Source: Bacillota bacterium (lineage in GTDB: Bacteria > Bacillota > DSM-12270 > Thermacetogeniales > Thermacetogeniaceae). From it: a stretch of DNA of 64,000 bases. The stretch is from contig JABLXW010000001.1 in the NCBI GenBank assembly GCA_013177945.1, positions 277,514-341,513 of the forward strand, given 5' to 3'. A program made the translations under genes and the position numbers. The notes below the pieces were generated by a model. That model was given only the letters and a program-made list of their open reading frames with translations. It was not told where the DNA came from and did no database searches. How positions within the stretch are numbered: position 1 is the first letter of the stretch; each line of letters starts with the position of its first letter. Shown in pieces: positions 52,270 to 61,348 of this stretch.

Positions 52270-52698
52270 TCAAAATTTTTTATCTTTAATATCCTCTTCC
52301 CAGCGGCCCCCGGAAACGCCCCAGGTACTGCGCCAGAACTTCCAGTAAATCATGTTCACCACCCGGGGATTCCCCAATTTTTGGGCCCTTTCCCGGGCCG
52401 CAACGAGGTGCACCCGGTCTGTTTGCTTTTCATTGCCCTTTGAGGGCAAACCTGATAATTCAAAGCACAGGCCATACACGACTGTTTTCGTCAACTGCCA
52501 GGCAATCTCCTTCAAAGCAGAGCGCCAGACACCCGAGCTGAAGGCATCCATCGGTTCAAAGGGGGGCAGCGCTCCCAGGGCATAACATCCAATGTCACCT
52601 GCAACCGCCGCACGAAGCTTACGCAGAACGTAAAAAACTCCCCGCCGGTGGGGGCACCCGGGACACATCAACGGTGGCCGCTTCAGTACTCCCCTCAA
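52270..52698 (-). pseudogene. iorA: Fragment of indolepyruvate:ferredoxin oxidoreductase alpha subunit
   Basis: About 50 codons (RPPLMCPGCPHRRGVFYVLR, then GDIGCYALGALPPFEPMD) match the C-terminal TPP-binding half of IorA, where CPGCPHR and GDIGCY are hallmarks. After PMDAF the sequence no longer follows the family, and the ~300 preceding residues are missing. IorB is absent too. It lies directly after paaK, where intact iorAB often sit in anaerobes, so it is probably the scar of a deletion. Confidence 0.75.
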
Positions 52699-52702
52699 AC
52701 AG

Positions 52703-54004
52703 CTAATTTTTATCTCTCAGATCAATAACGCGCTGCGCTTTTCCTGTCGTTCGTTGAATCGTTTTGGGCTCGACCAGGCGCACCTTTGCCGTGAGACCCA
52801 ATACACTGTGAAGCTTGCGCTCAATTTTCCTCTCCCAGGCTTCCAGGTCGCGATAACGGTCTGTAAAAAGCTCTGGGGAAACTTCTACCAGAACCTCCAG
52901 TTCATCGAGATGCCCCCGCTTTTTGGCTACAATCTGATAATGAGGCGCCAGGCCGTCAATCTCCATGAGAACACTTTCAATCTGAGAGGGAAAAACATTA
53001 ACCCCCCGGATAATCAACATGTCGTCAGTTCTTCCGCTGATTTTTGAGAGTCTCGCAGTTGTCCGTCCGCAAGGGCAGGGCTCTTCGCTTATTGAAGAAA
53101 TATCTTTCGTCCGGTAGCGAATCAGGGGCATGGCCTCGCGGGTTAATGTCGTAATGACGATTTCGCCTTTCTTCCCGGGCGGTAAAACCTCTCCGGTTTC
53201 GGGGTCAATTATTTCAATGAGAAAATGGTCTTCGGCCACATGCATACCGGATGTCTCCAAACATTCTCCAGCCACGCCGGGGCCCATTACTTCGCTTAAA
53301 CCGTAATTATCGGTGGCCTTTAAAAACAATCTCTCTTCCAGCTGCTTACGCATCTCTTCGGTCCAGCCTTCGGCGCCAAAAAGCCCCACCCTGAGCTTGA
53401 GGGATTTGAAATCGATCCCAAGCTCTTCCCCCACCTCGGCCAGGTGCAGGGCGTAAGAAGGAGTGCTTATTAAAGCGGTTGTCCCGAAGTCCTGCATCAG
53501 CATCAACTGCCGCTCGGTTGCCCCGGCAGAGGTTGGAATAACCATTGCCCCTACCTTTTCCAGTCCGTAGTGAAGACCAAAAGCGCCGGTAAACAAACCG
53601 TACCCAAAGCAAATCTGAGCGATGTCATCCTCTCCAACTCCAGCCTGGGTAACAACCCGGGCCACCAGATCGGCCCAGGTCTCCAGGTCGCGGCGGGTGT
53701 ATCCCACGATCGTTGGCTTCCCTTTTGTCCCTGAGGAGCCGTGGATTCTTACAATCTCCCTCAAGGGGCGAATAAAGAAACCGTAAGGATAGGCCTGGAC
53801 GAGATCTTCTTTAGTCGTAAAAGGGAGGCGGTGGAGGTCCTCGAGGGTTTTCAGATCACCGGGCTGGAACCCAAGAGAACGGAACATCTGATGGTAAAAA
53901 CCCTTGCTCTCATAAACATTTTTTACAGTTTCCCTGAGCCGGGCCAGCTGAAGTTCAACTAAGGCCTCACGGGAAATGCACTCATATTGCGGTGACCAGA
54001 TCAT
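52703..54004 (-). CDS. paaK: Phenylacetate--CoA ligase
   Basis: Activates phenylacetate or other aryl acetates to CoA thioesters with ATP. IHGSSGTKGKPTIVGYT (P-loop-like motif), DNYGLSEVMGPG and the C-terminal GRTDDMLIIRGVNVFPSQIE are the adenylate-forming motifs. Length 433. It overlaps the symporter gene (ATGA) and precedes the iorA scar. It probably belonged to an anaerobic aromatic amino acid fermentation pathway. Confidence 0.93.
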   Translation of the reverse strand: MIWSPQYECISREALVELQLARLRETVKNVYESKGFYHQMFRSLGFQPGDLKTLEDLHRLPFTTKEDLVQAYPYGFFIRPLREIVRIHGSSGTKGKPTIVGYTRRDLETWADLVARVVTQAGVGEDDIAQICFGYGLFTGAFGLHYGLEKVGAMVIPTSAGATERQLMLMQDFGTTALISTPSYALHLAEVGEELGIDFKSLKLRVGLFGAEGWTEEMRKQLEERLFLKATDNYGLSEVMGPGVAGECLETSGMHVAEDHFLIEIIDPETGEVLPPGKKGEIVITTLTREAMPLIRYRTKDISSISEEPCPCGRTTARLSKISGRTDDMLIIRGVNVFPSQIESVLMEIDGLAPHYQIVAKKRGHLDELEVLVEVSPELFTDRYRDLEAWERKIERKLHSVLGLTAKVRLVEPKTIQRTTGKAQRVIDLRDKN

Positions 54005-55509
54005 GACAAAAAACTCAGTCCTTTCTCCGCTCCTCTTTCTTCTCTATACTCATCCCTTGCCCCAAAAATTTTCTCTAAATGACTTTCCGGAAAAGCTTTC
54101 GTCAGGCAACTGACCAGTGGCACGATTGCCAGAGGCAGTATCATCGCCAGGGACCCGCTGATGGGAATCCAGAGCGCATCCATTTTGAAGTAAAAAGCCA
54201 AACCTAAAGAAACAGCCAAACCTGTCAAAAGACCGGCCCAGGCTCCGGCCCTGGTGGCACGGCGCCAGTAGAGGCCGTACAGGTAAGGGCCAAGAAAAGC
54301 ACCTGCCAGTGTTCCCCAGGAAAGGGCCATCAACACAAGAATAATTGTCGGTGTTACGGCCAAATACAAACTTAAACCGATAAAAACAATGCACAAGAAG
54401 CGCATCAACCCAACAAAACAGTTCTCCTGCCAGTGTGGAAAAAGCGATTTGAAGATGTCAACCACAACTGCGGAACTTGAAACCAAAACAAGAGAAGAAA
54501 GGGTTGACATCGAAGCAGATAATACCAGGAGCAAGATTAAAGCGGCACCCCATTCCGGGAGAATCATCTGAAGCATTTGAGGAACAATTAAATCAGGGTT
54601 TGGCCTACCCTGCGAAAGCGGGAGTGACGAGAAAAACAGGCGGCCCCAGGCTCCTGTATAATAAGCCGCCCCGGCAATCATCAAAGCAAAAGTAGTGGTA
54701 ATCACCTGCGCCCTCCGAATCGCATCCTCATTTTTAACGGAGTAAAATTTCTGAACCATTTGAGGCAAACCCCAGCACCCGAAGCTTGTGAGAACGACCA
54801 GTGCAAACAGGGGCAAGAATCCGGGAGGACCTATAATCTTTGTAAAACCGGGGTTAATTTCTGCCAAGCGCTGCAATCCCGTGAAGAGGCCTCCCACCTG
54901 AGGGCTTTTTGTAACAAAAACCACTAAGAGAACTGCCCCAAACGCCATTATCAGGCCCTGAAACAAATCCACCAGAGCGACTGCAAAATATCCCCCCATG
55001 ACAAGGTAAAAGGCAGTGAGCAGGGCCATCACAATGAGAGCCAATAAATAAGGAACTCCAAAGATGTTTTCAATCAAGTAACTCAAACCCATGTACACTG
55101 AGGCCGAATAGGGAACCAAAAAAATAAAGATCAGAGCTGCCGCAACATACTGCAGCGCAGGGCTGTCATAACGGGCTGCCAAAAACTCAGGCATCGTTAA
55201 TGCCTTCAGCCTGGTGGTCAACTCTCTTGTTCGGCGTGCAAGAAGCCGCCAGGCGAGATAACCACCAATGATCGCATTGCCGGCTGCGATCCACAGAGAT
55301 GATAAACCGAAACCCCATCCTACCTTACCTGCATATCCGATAAAAACTACGGCAGAAAAGTAAGTTGTTCCATACGCAAAAGCAGAAGCCCAGGATCCAA
55401 TAGAGCGATTTCCGAGAAAAAAATCTTCTACCGTACGAACCTTTTTTACCGTAATTAAACTTAAACAGAGAATAAAAAGGGAATAGATAGCAACCGCCAT
55501 CCATTTCAT
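54001..55509 (-). CDS. Sodium:solute symporter (SSF family)
   Basis: A 502-residue, about 13-segment transporter with the SSF signature region GSWASAFAYGTTYFSAVVFIG near the N-terminus and a PLFALVVLTSFGCWGLPQMV block. The substrate is probably an organic acid or amino acid; coupling to paaK suggests an aryl acetate or precursor. It is the first gene of the symporter-paaK transcript. Confidence 0.88.
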   Translation of the reverse strand: MKWMAVAIYSLFILCLSLITVKKVRTVEDFFLGNRSIGSWASAFAYGTTYFSAVVFIGYAGKVGWGFGLSSLWIAAGNAIIGGYLAWRLLARRTRELTTRLKALTMPEFLAARYDSPALQYVAAALIFIFLVPYSASVYMGLSYLIENIFGVPYLLALIVMALLTAFYLVMGGYFAVALVDLFQGLIMAFGAVLLVVFVTKSPQVGGLFTGLQRLAEINPGFTKIIGPPGFLPLFALVVLTSFGCWGLPQMVQKFYSVKNEDAIRRAQVITTTFALMIAGAAYYTGAWGRLFFSSLPLSQGRPNPDLIVPQMLQMILPEWGAALILLLVLSASMSTLSSLVLVSSSAVVVDIFKSLFPHWQENCFVGLMRFLCIVFIGLSLYLAVTPTIILVLMALSWGTLAGAFLGPYLYGLYWRRATRAGAWAGLLTGLAVSLGLAFYFKMDALWIPISGSLAMILPLAIVPLVSCLTKAFPESHLEKIFGARDEYREERGAEKGLSFLS

Positions 55510-55672
55510 GAGACTACCATCCTTCCGTGCTTCTGAGTCGTTATTTGTTATTTTTTTAATAAGTCCCTGCTAACGGTGATTCCCTTTTTACGCTCCCACC
55601 CCTTTCGCAAAAGCATAATTAAAACTAAAACAGTACTACCTTCTCCAAACTCGATAAAAATCCTTTTTTTGC

Positions 55673-56503
55673 TCAATCCTCTCCCAACAGTTCCTGAATA
55701 AAGCGAGGCAAAACAAAAGACGCCCTGTGCAATTCGGGGGTATAGTATCTGGTTTTAATCAAACTGTTGACCCGGCAGTCCTGCACCGGATGGTAACATT
55801 TAGACCCGAGCGTGAAGCTCCAATAACCACTGATATAACTAGGGATGCAGGCCAAATAGACCGCTACCATGGGGAAAATCGATTTGATATCCCGATAAAC
55901 TCTTTGAAAAATCTGCTGGCTGAAATGGGGTGAATCGGTTTGCGCCACAAATAATCCATCCTCTTGAAGAGAATGATGGACGCTCCTGTAAAACTCTTTG
56001 TCGAAAAGCTCAATTGCCGGGCCCACCGGGTCTGAAGAATCCACTATCAAAACATCATATTTTTCTTTTTGCTGCCTTACATAATTCACACCATTGTCAA
56101 TAATTACATTAAGCCTCGGGTCCTCAAACGCGGATGCCGTTTCCGGCAGATAGGTACGACAGGCAGTAATCACGCGCTCGTCAATTTCAACCAGATCAAC
56201 TTTCTCGACCGTTGGGTGCTTTAGCACCTCCCGTGCCGTTCCCCCGTCTCCCCCTCCTACAATCAGAATCTGGCGGGGATTTGGGTGTGTAAACATGGGA
56301 ACATGAGCAATCATTTCGTGATAAATAAACTCGTCCGAAACTGTGGTCTGAATAATCCCATCCAAAACCAAAGCACGGCCGAATTCCACAGTATCCACAA
56401 TGGCAAGGTGCTGGTAAGGGGTTTGTTCCGTGTAGATCGTTTTATGTATGCGCCATTTTACACTGTATCCCGGGGTATGGTCTTCAATAAGCCAGAATGT
56501 CAC
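55673..56503 (-). CDS. speE: Spermidine synthase
   Basis: Transfers aminopropyl from decarboxylated S-adenosylmethionine to putrescine. LIVGGGDGGTAREVLKH is the nucleotide-binding motif, VEIDERVI and DVLIVDSSDPVGPA hold the polyamine-binding Asp residues. GTG 56503 is used because AAGGAG lies nine bases upstream; a TTG three codons earlier overlaps that site. Confidence 0.93.
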   Translation of the reverse strand: MTFWLIEDHTPGYSVKWRIHKTIYTEQTPYQHLAIVDTVEFGRALVLDGIIQTTVSDEFIYHEMIAHVPMFTHPNPRQILIVGGGDGGTAREVLKHPTVEKVDLVEIDERVITACRTYLPETASAFEDPRLNVIIDNGVNYVRQQKEKYDVLIVDSSDPVGPAIELFDKEFYRSVHHSLQEDGLFVAQTDSPHFSQQIFQRVYRDIKSIFPMVAVYLACIPSYISGYWSFTLGSKCYHPVQDCRVNSLIKTRYYTPELHRASFVLPRFIQELLGED

Positions 56504-56545
56504 TAAAAGCAACTCCTTCCTGAAAAAACTTTTTCAATGGTTGTT

Positions 56546-57352
56546 CTATTTACCTGCTTGAGAACCGTTCCTGTTTTTCAAGTGCCGAATATCCTTGTCC
56601 ACTGAGAGCCGGTAGATACGGCACATCTGAACGATTCTCGAAGTTGTTCGTTCCCCAAGAAATTCCTCAAGCTGGCCCAATGTTAAATTTGTGGTAATAA
56701 TAACCGGAAGATGAAAATTCAGCCGATAATTAAGCAAGGAGTATAACCTGTTGCAGGTCCAGGGTGTATAGTTATGCGCTCCTAAATCATCAAGAACCAA
56801 AACATCTACCTGCCGTACCTTTCTCAACAAGGTGACATCGTCTAAATCTGATCCCTCCCCGGAGATGCCTTTATGGTAAGTTGCCCGGAGTTCATCAAGA
56901 AAATCGGGAACAACTAGAAAAAAGACCTGAATCCCGTGCTGAATAAGAAAATTAGTCACAGCGCCGGCCAGATAGGTTTTTCCTGCCCCTACATCTCCTG
57001 TAAACAGGATGCCCGGAATATGGGGATTCTGGAGATATTCAGAAACAAACTGGCGTGCTCCCTGCAAGGCCTTTGCCGCCATTTCCCGGTGAACTCCTTC
57101 ATAATAATCAAGTCGAAAACCCTCGAAGCTGCATCCCTTAATTTCAGGTGTAACATTTGCATACTGGTACCGGTTTTCCAGAGTGAATTGTTTTGTACAG
57201 CTGCAAATCCTGGCCACATCTCCAAAAAGAACCACACCCCGGTCCTGGCAAATTTTACACCTGGGTGACTCCAAATCTTTAAACTTGAGAGAAGGCTGCT
57301 TTTTTTCTACGATCTTATGCAGCCTTGCAATCAAATCTTCAACCTGTTTCAT
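56546..57352 (-). CDS. DnaC/DnaI-like helicase-loader ATPase
   Basis: About 268 residues: an N-terminal Cys-rich knuckle (CKICQDRGVV...ICSC, a zinc-ribbon as in DnaI) and a C-terminal AAA+ domain with LFTGDVGAGKTYLA and VLVLDDLGAHNYTPW. It loads the replicative helicase. The ATG at 57352 has AGGTGAGG upstream; GTG at 57361 is an alternative. The dnaD-like gene ends four bases before 57361's GTG. Confidence 0.9.
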   Translation of the reverse strand: MKQVEDLIARLHKIVEKKQPSLKFKDLESPRCKICQDRGVVLFGDVARICSCTKQFTLENRYQYANVTPEIKGCSFEGFRLDYYEGVHREMAAKALQGARQFVSEYLQNPHIPGILFTGDVGAGKTYLAGAVTNFLIQHGIQVFFLVVPDFLDELRATYHKGISGEGSDLDDVTLLRKVRQVDVLVLDDLGAHNYTPWTCNRLYSLLNYRLNFHLPVIITTNLTLGQLEEFLGERTTSRIVQMCRIYRLSVDKDIRHLKNRNGSQAGK

Positions 57353-57365
57353 TTGCCTCACCTGA

Positions 57366-58118
57366 CTAAGTTAAATAAAGATCTTTATATTTTTCTTCTT
57401 TATCCTCTTTTGTTCCTTCAAGGTTTGGCTTTCCTTTTCGAGCCTGGCGCTGGGCAAAATACCTTTCCTCGTATTGGTTTACCTCCTGGGTTGTCCTTAA
57501 ATTATTACGAGCCCAGCGGGAAAGAATCCGGTCTACGTAGTTCAGATTAAAAATACCCCTCATAACCGCCCGCTTTAAGGCCTCTAAAATCAACTCTTCA
57601 GAATAACCCTCATCCTTATACCAGCAGATAATCTGCGTACACTCCATAGGAGTAAGAGGCCGCCCGAATTCCTGCTCAAATATCCGGAAGAGGTTGCTCA
57701 GTAAAGGTGTTTGAGCCCGCCCTGCGGTTCTTACCTGGGCAGTTGGTGCCGCCTCCTTGCGCATCTCCTGAAGCGCCTGCACCTTTTCCTCAGCCCAGAG
57801 GTCGGCAATTTTTTCAAAAAGCCCCGAAAGATCAAACCTGCCACCCTCGATTTTAAGCAGACCGCGCGCCACCAAAGACTCCAGGACTACTTTAACCTGG
57901 TTTTCCGGAACATCGAGAAGCCTGCTAAACGCCTCCGGGGCCGGAGCGTCATTTCCCTGCTGTTGAAAATAAAAAAGGGCAAGAACCACCAAAAGGTCGA
58001 GGCTCCCCAGGGAAATTCTTGCACTGTATTTCATCAGAAGGTTGGGAATCAAAGTAAATCCTGCCATAAAGAAATCTTTGCTGAAAAGAGCGGGGATATG
58101 AAACCCATACCCCTCCAC
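57366..58118 (-). CDS. DnaD-domain primosome protein
   Basis: About 250 residues. The N-terminal winged helix (GFTLIPNLLMKYSARISLGS onward) and the C-terminal DnaB_2/DnaD domain with PLTPMECTQIICWYKDEGYS and VDRILSRW are those of Firmicutes replication restart proteins. Pairing with the DnaI-like ATPase is typical. GTG 58118 is selected for its AGAAAGGA site; ATG codons upstream lack one. Confidence 0.85.
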   Translation of the reverse strand: MEGYGFHIPALFSKDFFMAGFTLIPNLLMKYSARISLGSLDLLVVLALFYFQQQGNDAPAPEAFSRLLDVPENQVKVVLESLVARGLLKIEGGRFDLSGLFEKIADLWAEEKVQALQEMRKEAAPTAQVRTAGRAQTPLLSNLFRIFEQEFGRPLTPMECTQIICWYKDEGYSEELILEALKRAVMRGIFNLNYVDRILSRWARNNLRTTQEVNQYEERYFAQRQARKGKPNLEGTKEDKEEKYKDLYLT

Positions 58119-58173
58119 GGATACCATCCTTTCTCTCATGTGCATTACATATTATTATTTATCCAGAACCTCT

Positions 58174-58205
58174 CAAAAAACCTGCTGCACCTAACAGGTT
58201 TTTTG
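58174..58205. repeat. Perfect 11-bp inverted repeat in a divergent promoter region
   Basis: CAAAAAACCTG (58174-58184) and CAGGTTTTTTG (58195-58205) flank CTGCACCTAA. It looks like a terminator in both directions, yet lies between two genes that start away from each other. Confidence 0.65.
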
Positions 58206-58271
58206 AATAAAACCTTCTCCTCCTATAAATAAATAAAAGGAAAGACGATTCACAGTGCAACGGTGGAGAAG

Positions 58272-59102
58272 ATGGAACAATACACCAATACTTCCATAAA
58301 AAATTTTCTTTCTGAACTGGTTTCAGCATGGCACTTGACTGCACCTGCCTACCCTTTTTTACGCGCGCGGTTTCGAAAGATTCTAACGGAAAACCCCGAG
58401 AAAACCCTGGACGCCTTGTTTTTAACGCTTTACCTGAAACACCCTGCGCTCTCGACGTTCTCCGGTTTGCGTTCCTTTCTCCTTGCCCATCTCCCTTGCC
58501 TCTACCCCGGGATTCTGTCCTACGCCAGGCATCTGAAAAAATTCCAACACAGCGTGTTGGAAGGTCCCCTTTCTATTGTTTTACGGGAAATCCGGTTTCT
58601 CTGTCGGGAAGTTATCTTAGTCACCCTCAACAATCCCGCAACACCTTATCCGGCGAGAAAACAATTGCATCAAGCACTTCAAAAAATAAAACCCTTTAAT
58701 CCGTATCCTGCCGCGGAGATCCCTTTTTGTCCGGAGGAAGTAATTGCCAATCTCCCCTATTACCTGGAAAAGGCCGACCTCCTTGCCGAACTTCCGCAGC
58801 TTCTACCGGTCTACTTCACCGCAGACGAACTCCAACACTTTTCCGGCTCCCTTCACATCCACAAGTTTACTCCCGAGGACGAAGTCAGGCTCGAAAAGAT
58901 CCTGAACCTTCTTCGTAAAAGAGAAATCCTTCGCGAACTGCTCCGTTTAGTTGCAACTTTCCCCATGATCCTCAAAGCAAAACAGGCACTCGCCGTCTAT
59001 TTCTCGCTCGGTGAAGTCATTCCCTGGGCTAAACACCCTTTTATCAGAAGGCTGCTCGCAGTAAGCCACCAGGAGATCCAGGTTTTATTAGCCAAAAAAT
59101 AA
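58272..59102 (+). CDS. Hypothetical protein (277 aa), helical
   Basis: A soluble, Leu-rich helical protein with no family I recognise. It has no cysteine-pair motif, signal peptide or membrane segment. Recurrent RKQLHQALQKIK and LLRKREILRELLRLV stretches suggest helical bundles. ATG 58272 follows GGTGGAG; a GTG three codons upstream is the alternative. It diverges from the dnaD-dnaI pair. Confidence 0.65.
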   Translation: MEQYTNTSIKNFLSELVSAWHLTAPAYPFLRARFRKILTENPEKTLDALFLTLYLKHPALSTFSGLRSFLLAHLPCLYPGILSYARHLKKFQHSVLEGPLSIVLREIRFLCREVILVTLNNPATPYPARKQLHQALQKIKPFNPYPAAEIPFCPEEVIANLPYYLEKADLLAELPQLLPVYFTADELQHFSGSLHIHKFTPEDEVRLEKILNLLRKREILRELLRLVATFPMILKAKQALAVYFSLGEVIPWAKHPFIRRLLAVSHQEIQVLLAKK

Positions 59103-59132
59103 ATACAAAAAAGAGGGGGAAACAACCCCCTT
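59103..59132 (-). terminator. Minus-strand terminator
   Basis: AGGGGG (59114-59119) and CCCCCT (59126-59131) pair; the minus-strand tail is CTTTTTTGTATTTATTTTTT. It overlaps the end of the plus-strand gene. Confidence 0.7.
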
Positions 59133-59365
59133 CATCCAAGACCTGCATTTTGGTATTGATTTTCAAGCCAGCTACAGTTGTAAGAAGACCAGGAACCACT
59201 TTTGAGGCGTAGAACGGAGGCTTCTCGATCGTAGCCAGCATTTCTTCAGTTGAGCCAATTCGTTGTATACCTCGCAACAGTGGCCTTAAAGGTCGCGACA
59301 GGCACACCCATTTTCCGTGCCAGTCCTTCAATGGCATCTGCCGTGATAGTCCTGCCTTGCTTAAT
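59133..59365 (-). pseudogene. Fragment of a fumarate-reductase-like flavoprotein
   Basis: In one frame ADAIEGLARKMGVPVATFKA and RYTTNWLN, in the next EEMLATIEKPPFYASKVVPG with GLKINTKMQVLDEGG: the C-terminal substrate-side part of the FAD-dependent fumarate reductase/flavocytochrome c family. The FAD domain, the catalytic core and the final ...AGE part are missing, and one frame change near 59250 is needed. Confidence 0.65.
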
Positions 59366-59537
59366 TTTTTGGTTCTTTTAACGCCCCAACCAAAAAAAAT
59401 CCTTTTGTCTTTCGTTACAAGACATATGTTGTTATCCGTCCGGGTAAATCCGGTATCCTGGCCGTTTTTCGCTGCCGCCCGGACGGCTATGCGAAGCCCG
59501 TGTCCGCGTCCTGAAAAAACTGCAAGACAGACCTTGC

Positions 59538-60746
59538 TTACAGAGTGGCAACCCGGGGGAGCCGATGTCGCTTCAAAAACCTGTCGACCCGTTCCAGCGC
59601 CTCTTCAATCTCAGCCCGGGAGGCGGCATAACAACACCTGATAAATCCCTCCCCACTGGGCCCAAAAGCATTGCCGGGAACCACGGCCACCTTTTCTTCC
59701 ATCAAAAGGAGTTCGCAAAATTCATCTGATGCCATTCCTGTATGCTGGATGCTCGGGAATACGTAAAAAGCTCCTTTAGGCTCAAAACAGGGAAGTCCGA
59801 TTTGCCGCAACCCGCTGACAATGAGTTTGCGGCGCAGGTCATATTCGCCGACCATCTCCGCCACAAACTGGATTCCCTCCCGGAGAGCAGCGAGAGCAGC
59901 GTACTGGCTGAGAGAGGAAGCACAAAGCATTGTATACTGGTGAATTTTTAACATCGCATCGATAATTCCCCTGGGGCCTGCGGCAAAACCAAGCCGCCAT
60001 CCCGTCATCGCAAAGGCTTTAGAAAAGCCGTTCAGCAAAATCGTTCGCTCCTTCATGCCGGGAAGCGCGGCAATTGAAACATGCCGGGCACCGTAAGTCA
60101 ACTCCGCATAAACTTCATCGGAGATAACCAGCAAGTTGTAATTTTTTGCAATTTGAGCGATTTCTTCCAGGTCCTCACGCTCCATAATTGCTCCCGTTGG
60201 GTTGTTGGGGTAAGAGAGCAAAATAATTTTAGTTTTATCGGTAATTCGGACCACAAGATCTTTTTTGCGCAACCGGAATTCGTCTTCAGCCCTTGTCGGA
60301 ACCAGAACTGGTTTTCCGCCTGCTAAAGCGGTACATGGTGCGTAAGATACATAGCAGGGCTCCCCTATTAAAACCTCGTCCCCGGGATTAATCAAGGCCC
60401 GGAGTGCCAGGTCGACACCTTCACTTACCCCTACAGTAACAAGGATTTCGTCGGGGTTGTAACTAAGATTAAACCTGTCCTGCAAATAGAAGGCTATTTC
60501 TTCCCGCAACTCCGGCATTCCGCAGTTAGAAGTGTACTTTGTTTTTCCTTTTTTTAACGCCTCCAGACAGGCCCTTCGAATTGGCTCAGGTGTAACATAA
60601 TCAGGCTCGCCCACACCAAGAGAAATGACCCCCTCGGTCTGAGCAATCAAATCGAAAAATTTTCGAATCCCTGACGGCGGCAACCCCCGCAAGGTTTCGG
60701 AAATAAAACCATTAAAATTTTCTCCGGACTTTCTTAAAGTCTGCAT
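59538..60746 (-). CDS. Class I/II PLP aminotransferase under T-box control
   Basis: A 402-residue fold-type I aminotransferase close to the PatA/aspartate aminotransferase group: SLGVGEPDYVTPE, SYPNNPTGA and the PLP-Lys region GFSKAFAMTGWRLGF. Substrate specificity cannot be told from motifs. The T-box leader (60795-61030) has a probable Ala codon as specifier, suggesting that it makes or uses alanine. ATG 60746 follows GAGGGGGAG. Confidence 0.88.
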   Translation of the reverse strand: MQTLRKSGENFNGFISETLRGLPPSGIRKFFDLIAQTEGVISLGVGEPDYVTPEPIRRACLEALKKGKTKYTSNCGMPELREEIAFYLQDRFNLSYNPDEILVTVGVSEGVDLALRALINPGDEVLIGEPCYVSYAPCTALAGGKPVLVPTRAEDEFRLRKKDLVVRITDKTKIILLSYPNNPTGAIMEREDLEEIAQIAKNYNLLVISDEVYAELTYGARHVSIAALPGMKERTILLNGFSKAFAMTGWRLGFAAGPRGIIDAMLKIHQYTMLCASSLSQYAALAALREGIQFVAEMVGEYDLRRKLIVSGLRQIGLPCFEPKGAFYVFPSIQHTGMASDEFCELLLMEEKVAVVPGNAFGPSGEGFIRCCYAASRAEIEEALERVDRFLKRHRLPRVATL

Positions 60747-60794
60747 TCTGCTCCCCCTCGCTCTCCCAAAAGTCACGGATTGCTAAAAAGTTTA

Positions 60795-61030
60795 AAAAAA
60801 TAACCCCGTCCTCAAGGGACGGGGTTTAACTCCCGCGGTACCACCCTAGTTAACCGTTAAAGGTTCAACTTTAGTCCCCTTTACCGGGGGGAACCGTCCG
60901 TACCTACTGTTGAAAAAATCTCTTTCGGCAGGCACCTCCGGGGCGGCCTTCAGTGTTCCCATCTACCGGTCTTCCACCCTCACCGGCTCGCTTCAAGACG
61001 GGCTTCCACCTAATCTTCCCCTTCATGGGC
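60795..61030 (-). promoter_or_regulatory. T-box leader of the aminotransferase gene (probable Ala specifier)
   Basis: T-box GGTGGTACCGCGG at 60832-60844; terminator AACCCCGTCC/GGACGGGGTT (60802-60826) followed by TTATTTTTTT. Stem I contains GCGAGCCGGTGAGGGTGG and a specifier strand CTGAAGGCCGCCCCGGAGG; aligned with the aroF leader the codon is GCC (Ala). Confidence 0.85.
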
Positions 61031-61058
61031 TTAATCCATATAAAATTATTTGAAATCG

Positions 61059-61087
61059 ATTCTAACATCGAAATCCAATTTTGTCAA
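61059..61087 (-). promoter_or_regulatory. Promoter of the T-box-aminotransferase transcript
   Basis: TTGACA (61082-61087), 17 bases, TAGAAT (61059-61064) on the minus strand. Confidence 0.8.
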
Positions 61088-61348
61088 TAGAGCGCGATTC
61101 TGAAGCTCGCCCCCAGTATTTGCCATTCCTGTAATTCAAACATATCAAGCGTTTCGGGAATTACACCTGGTAAAGAGTGTAAGTAACCCCTTTCCCCGAT
61201 AATTAAGCTTTTCGGAGCAGGATATTTGGGGAGGGATCAGGCTGCTCCGGCTCAAGCCGCAGAATCGAGCGGAAGAGAACTGGTAATTTATGAAGGAAAA
61301 ATTAAGATCTTGGTCGTAAATACATAAAAAAGATCAAGGGGTGGGCTT

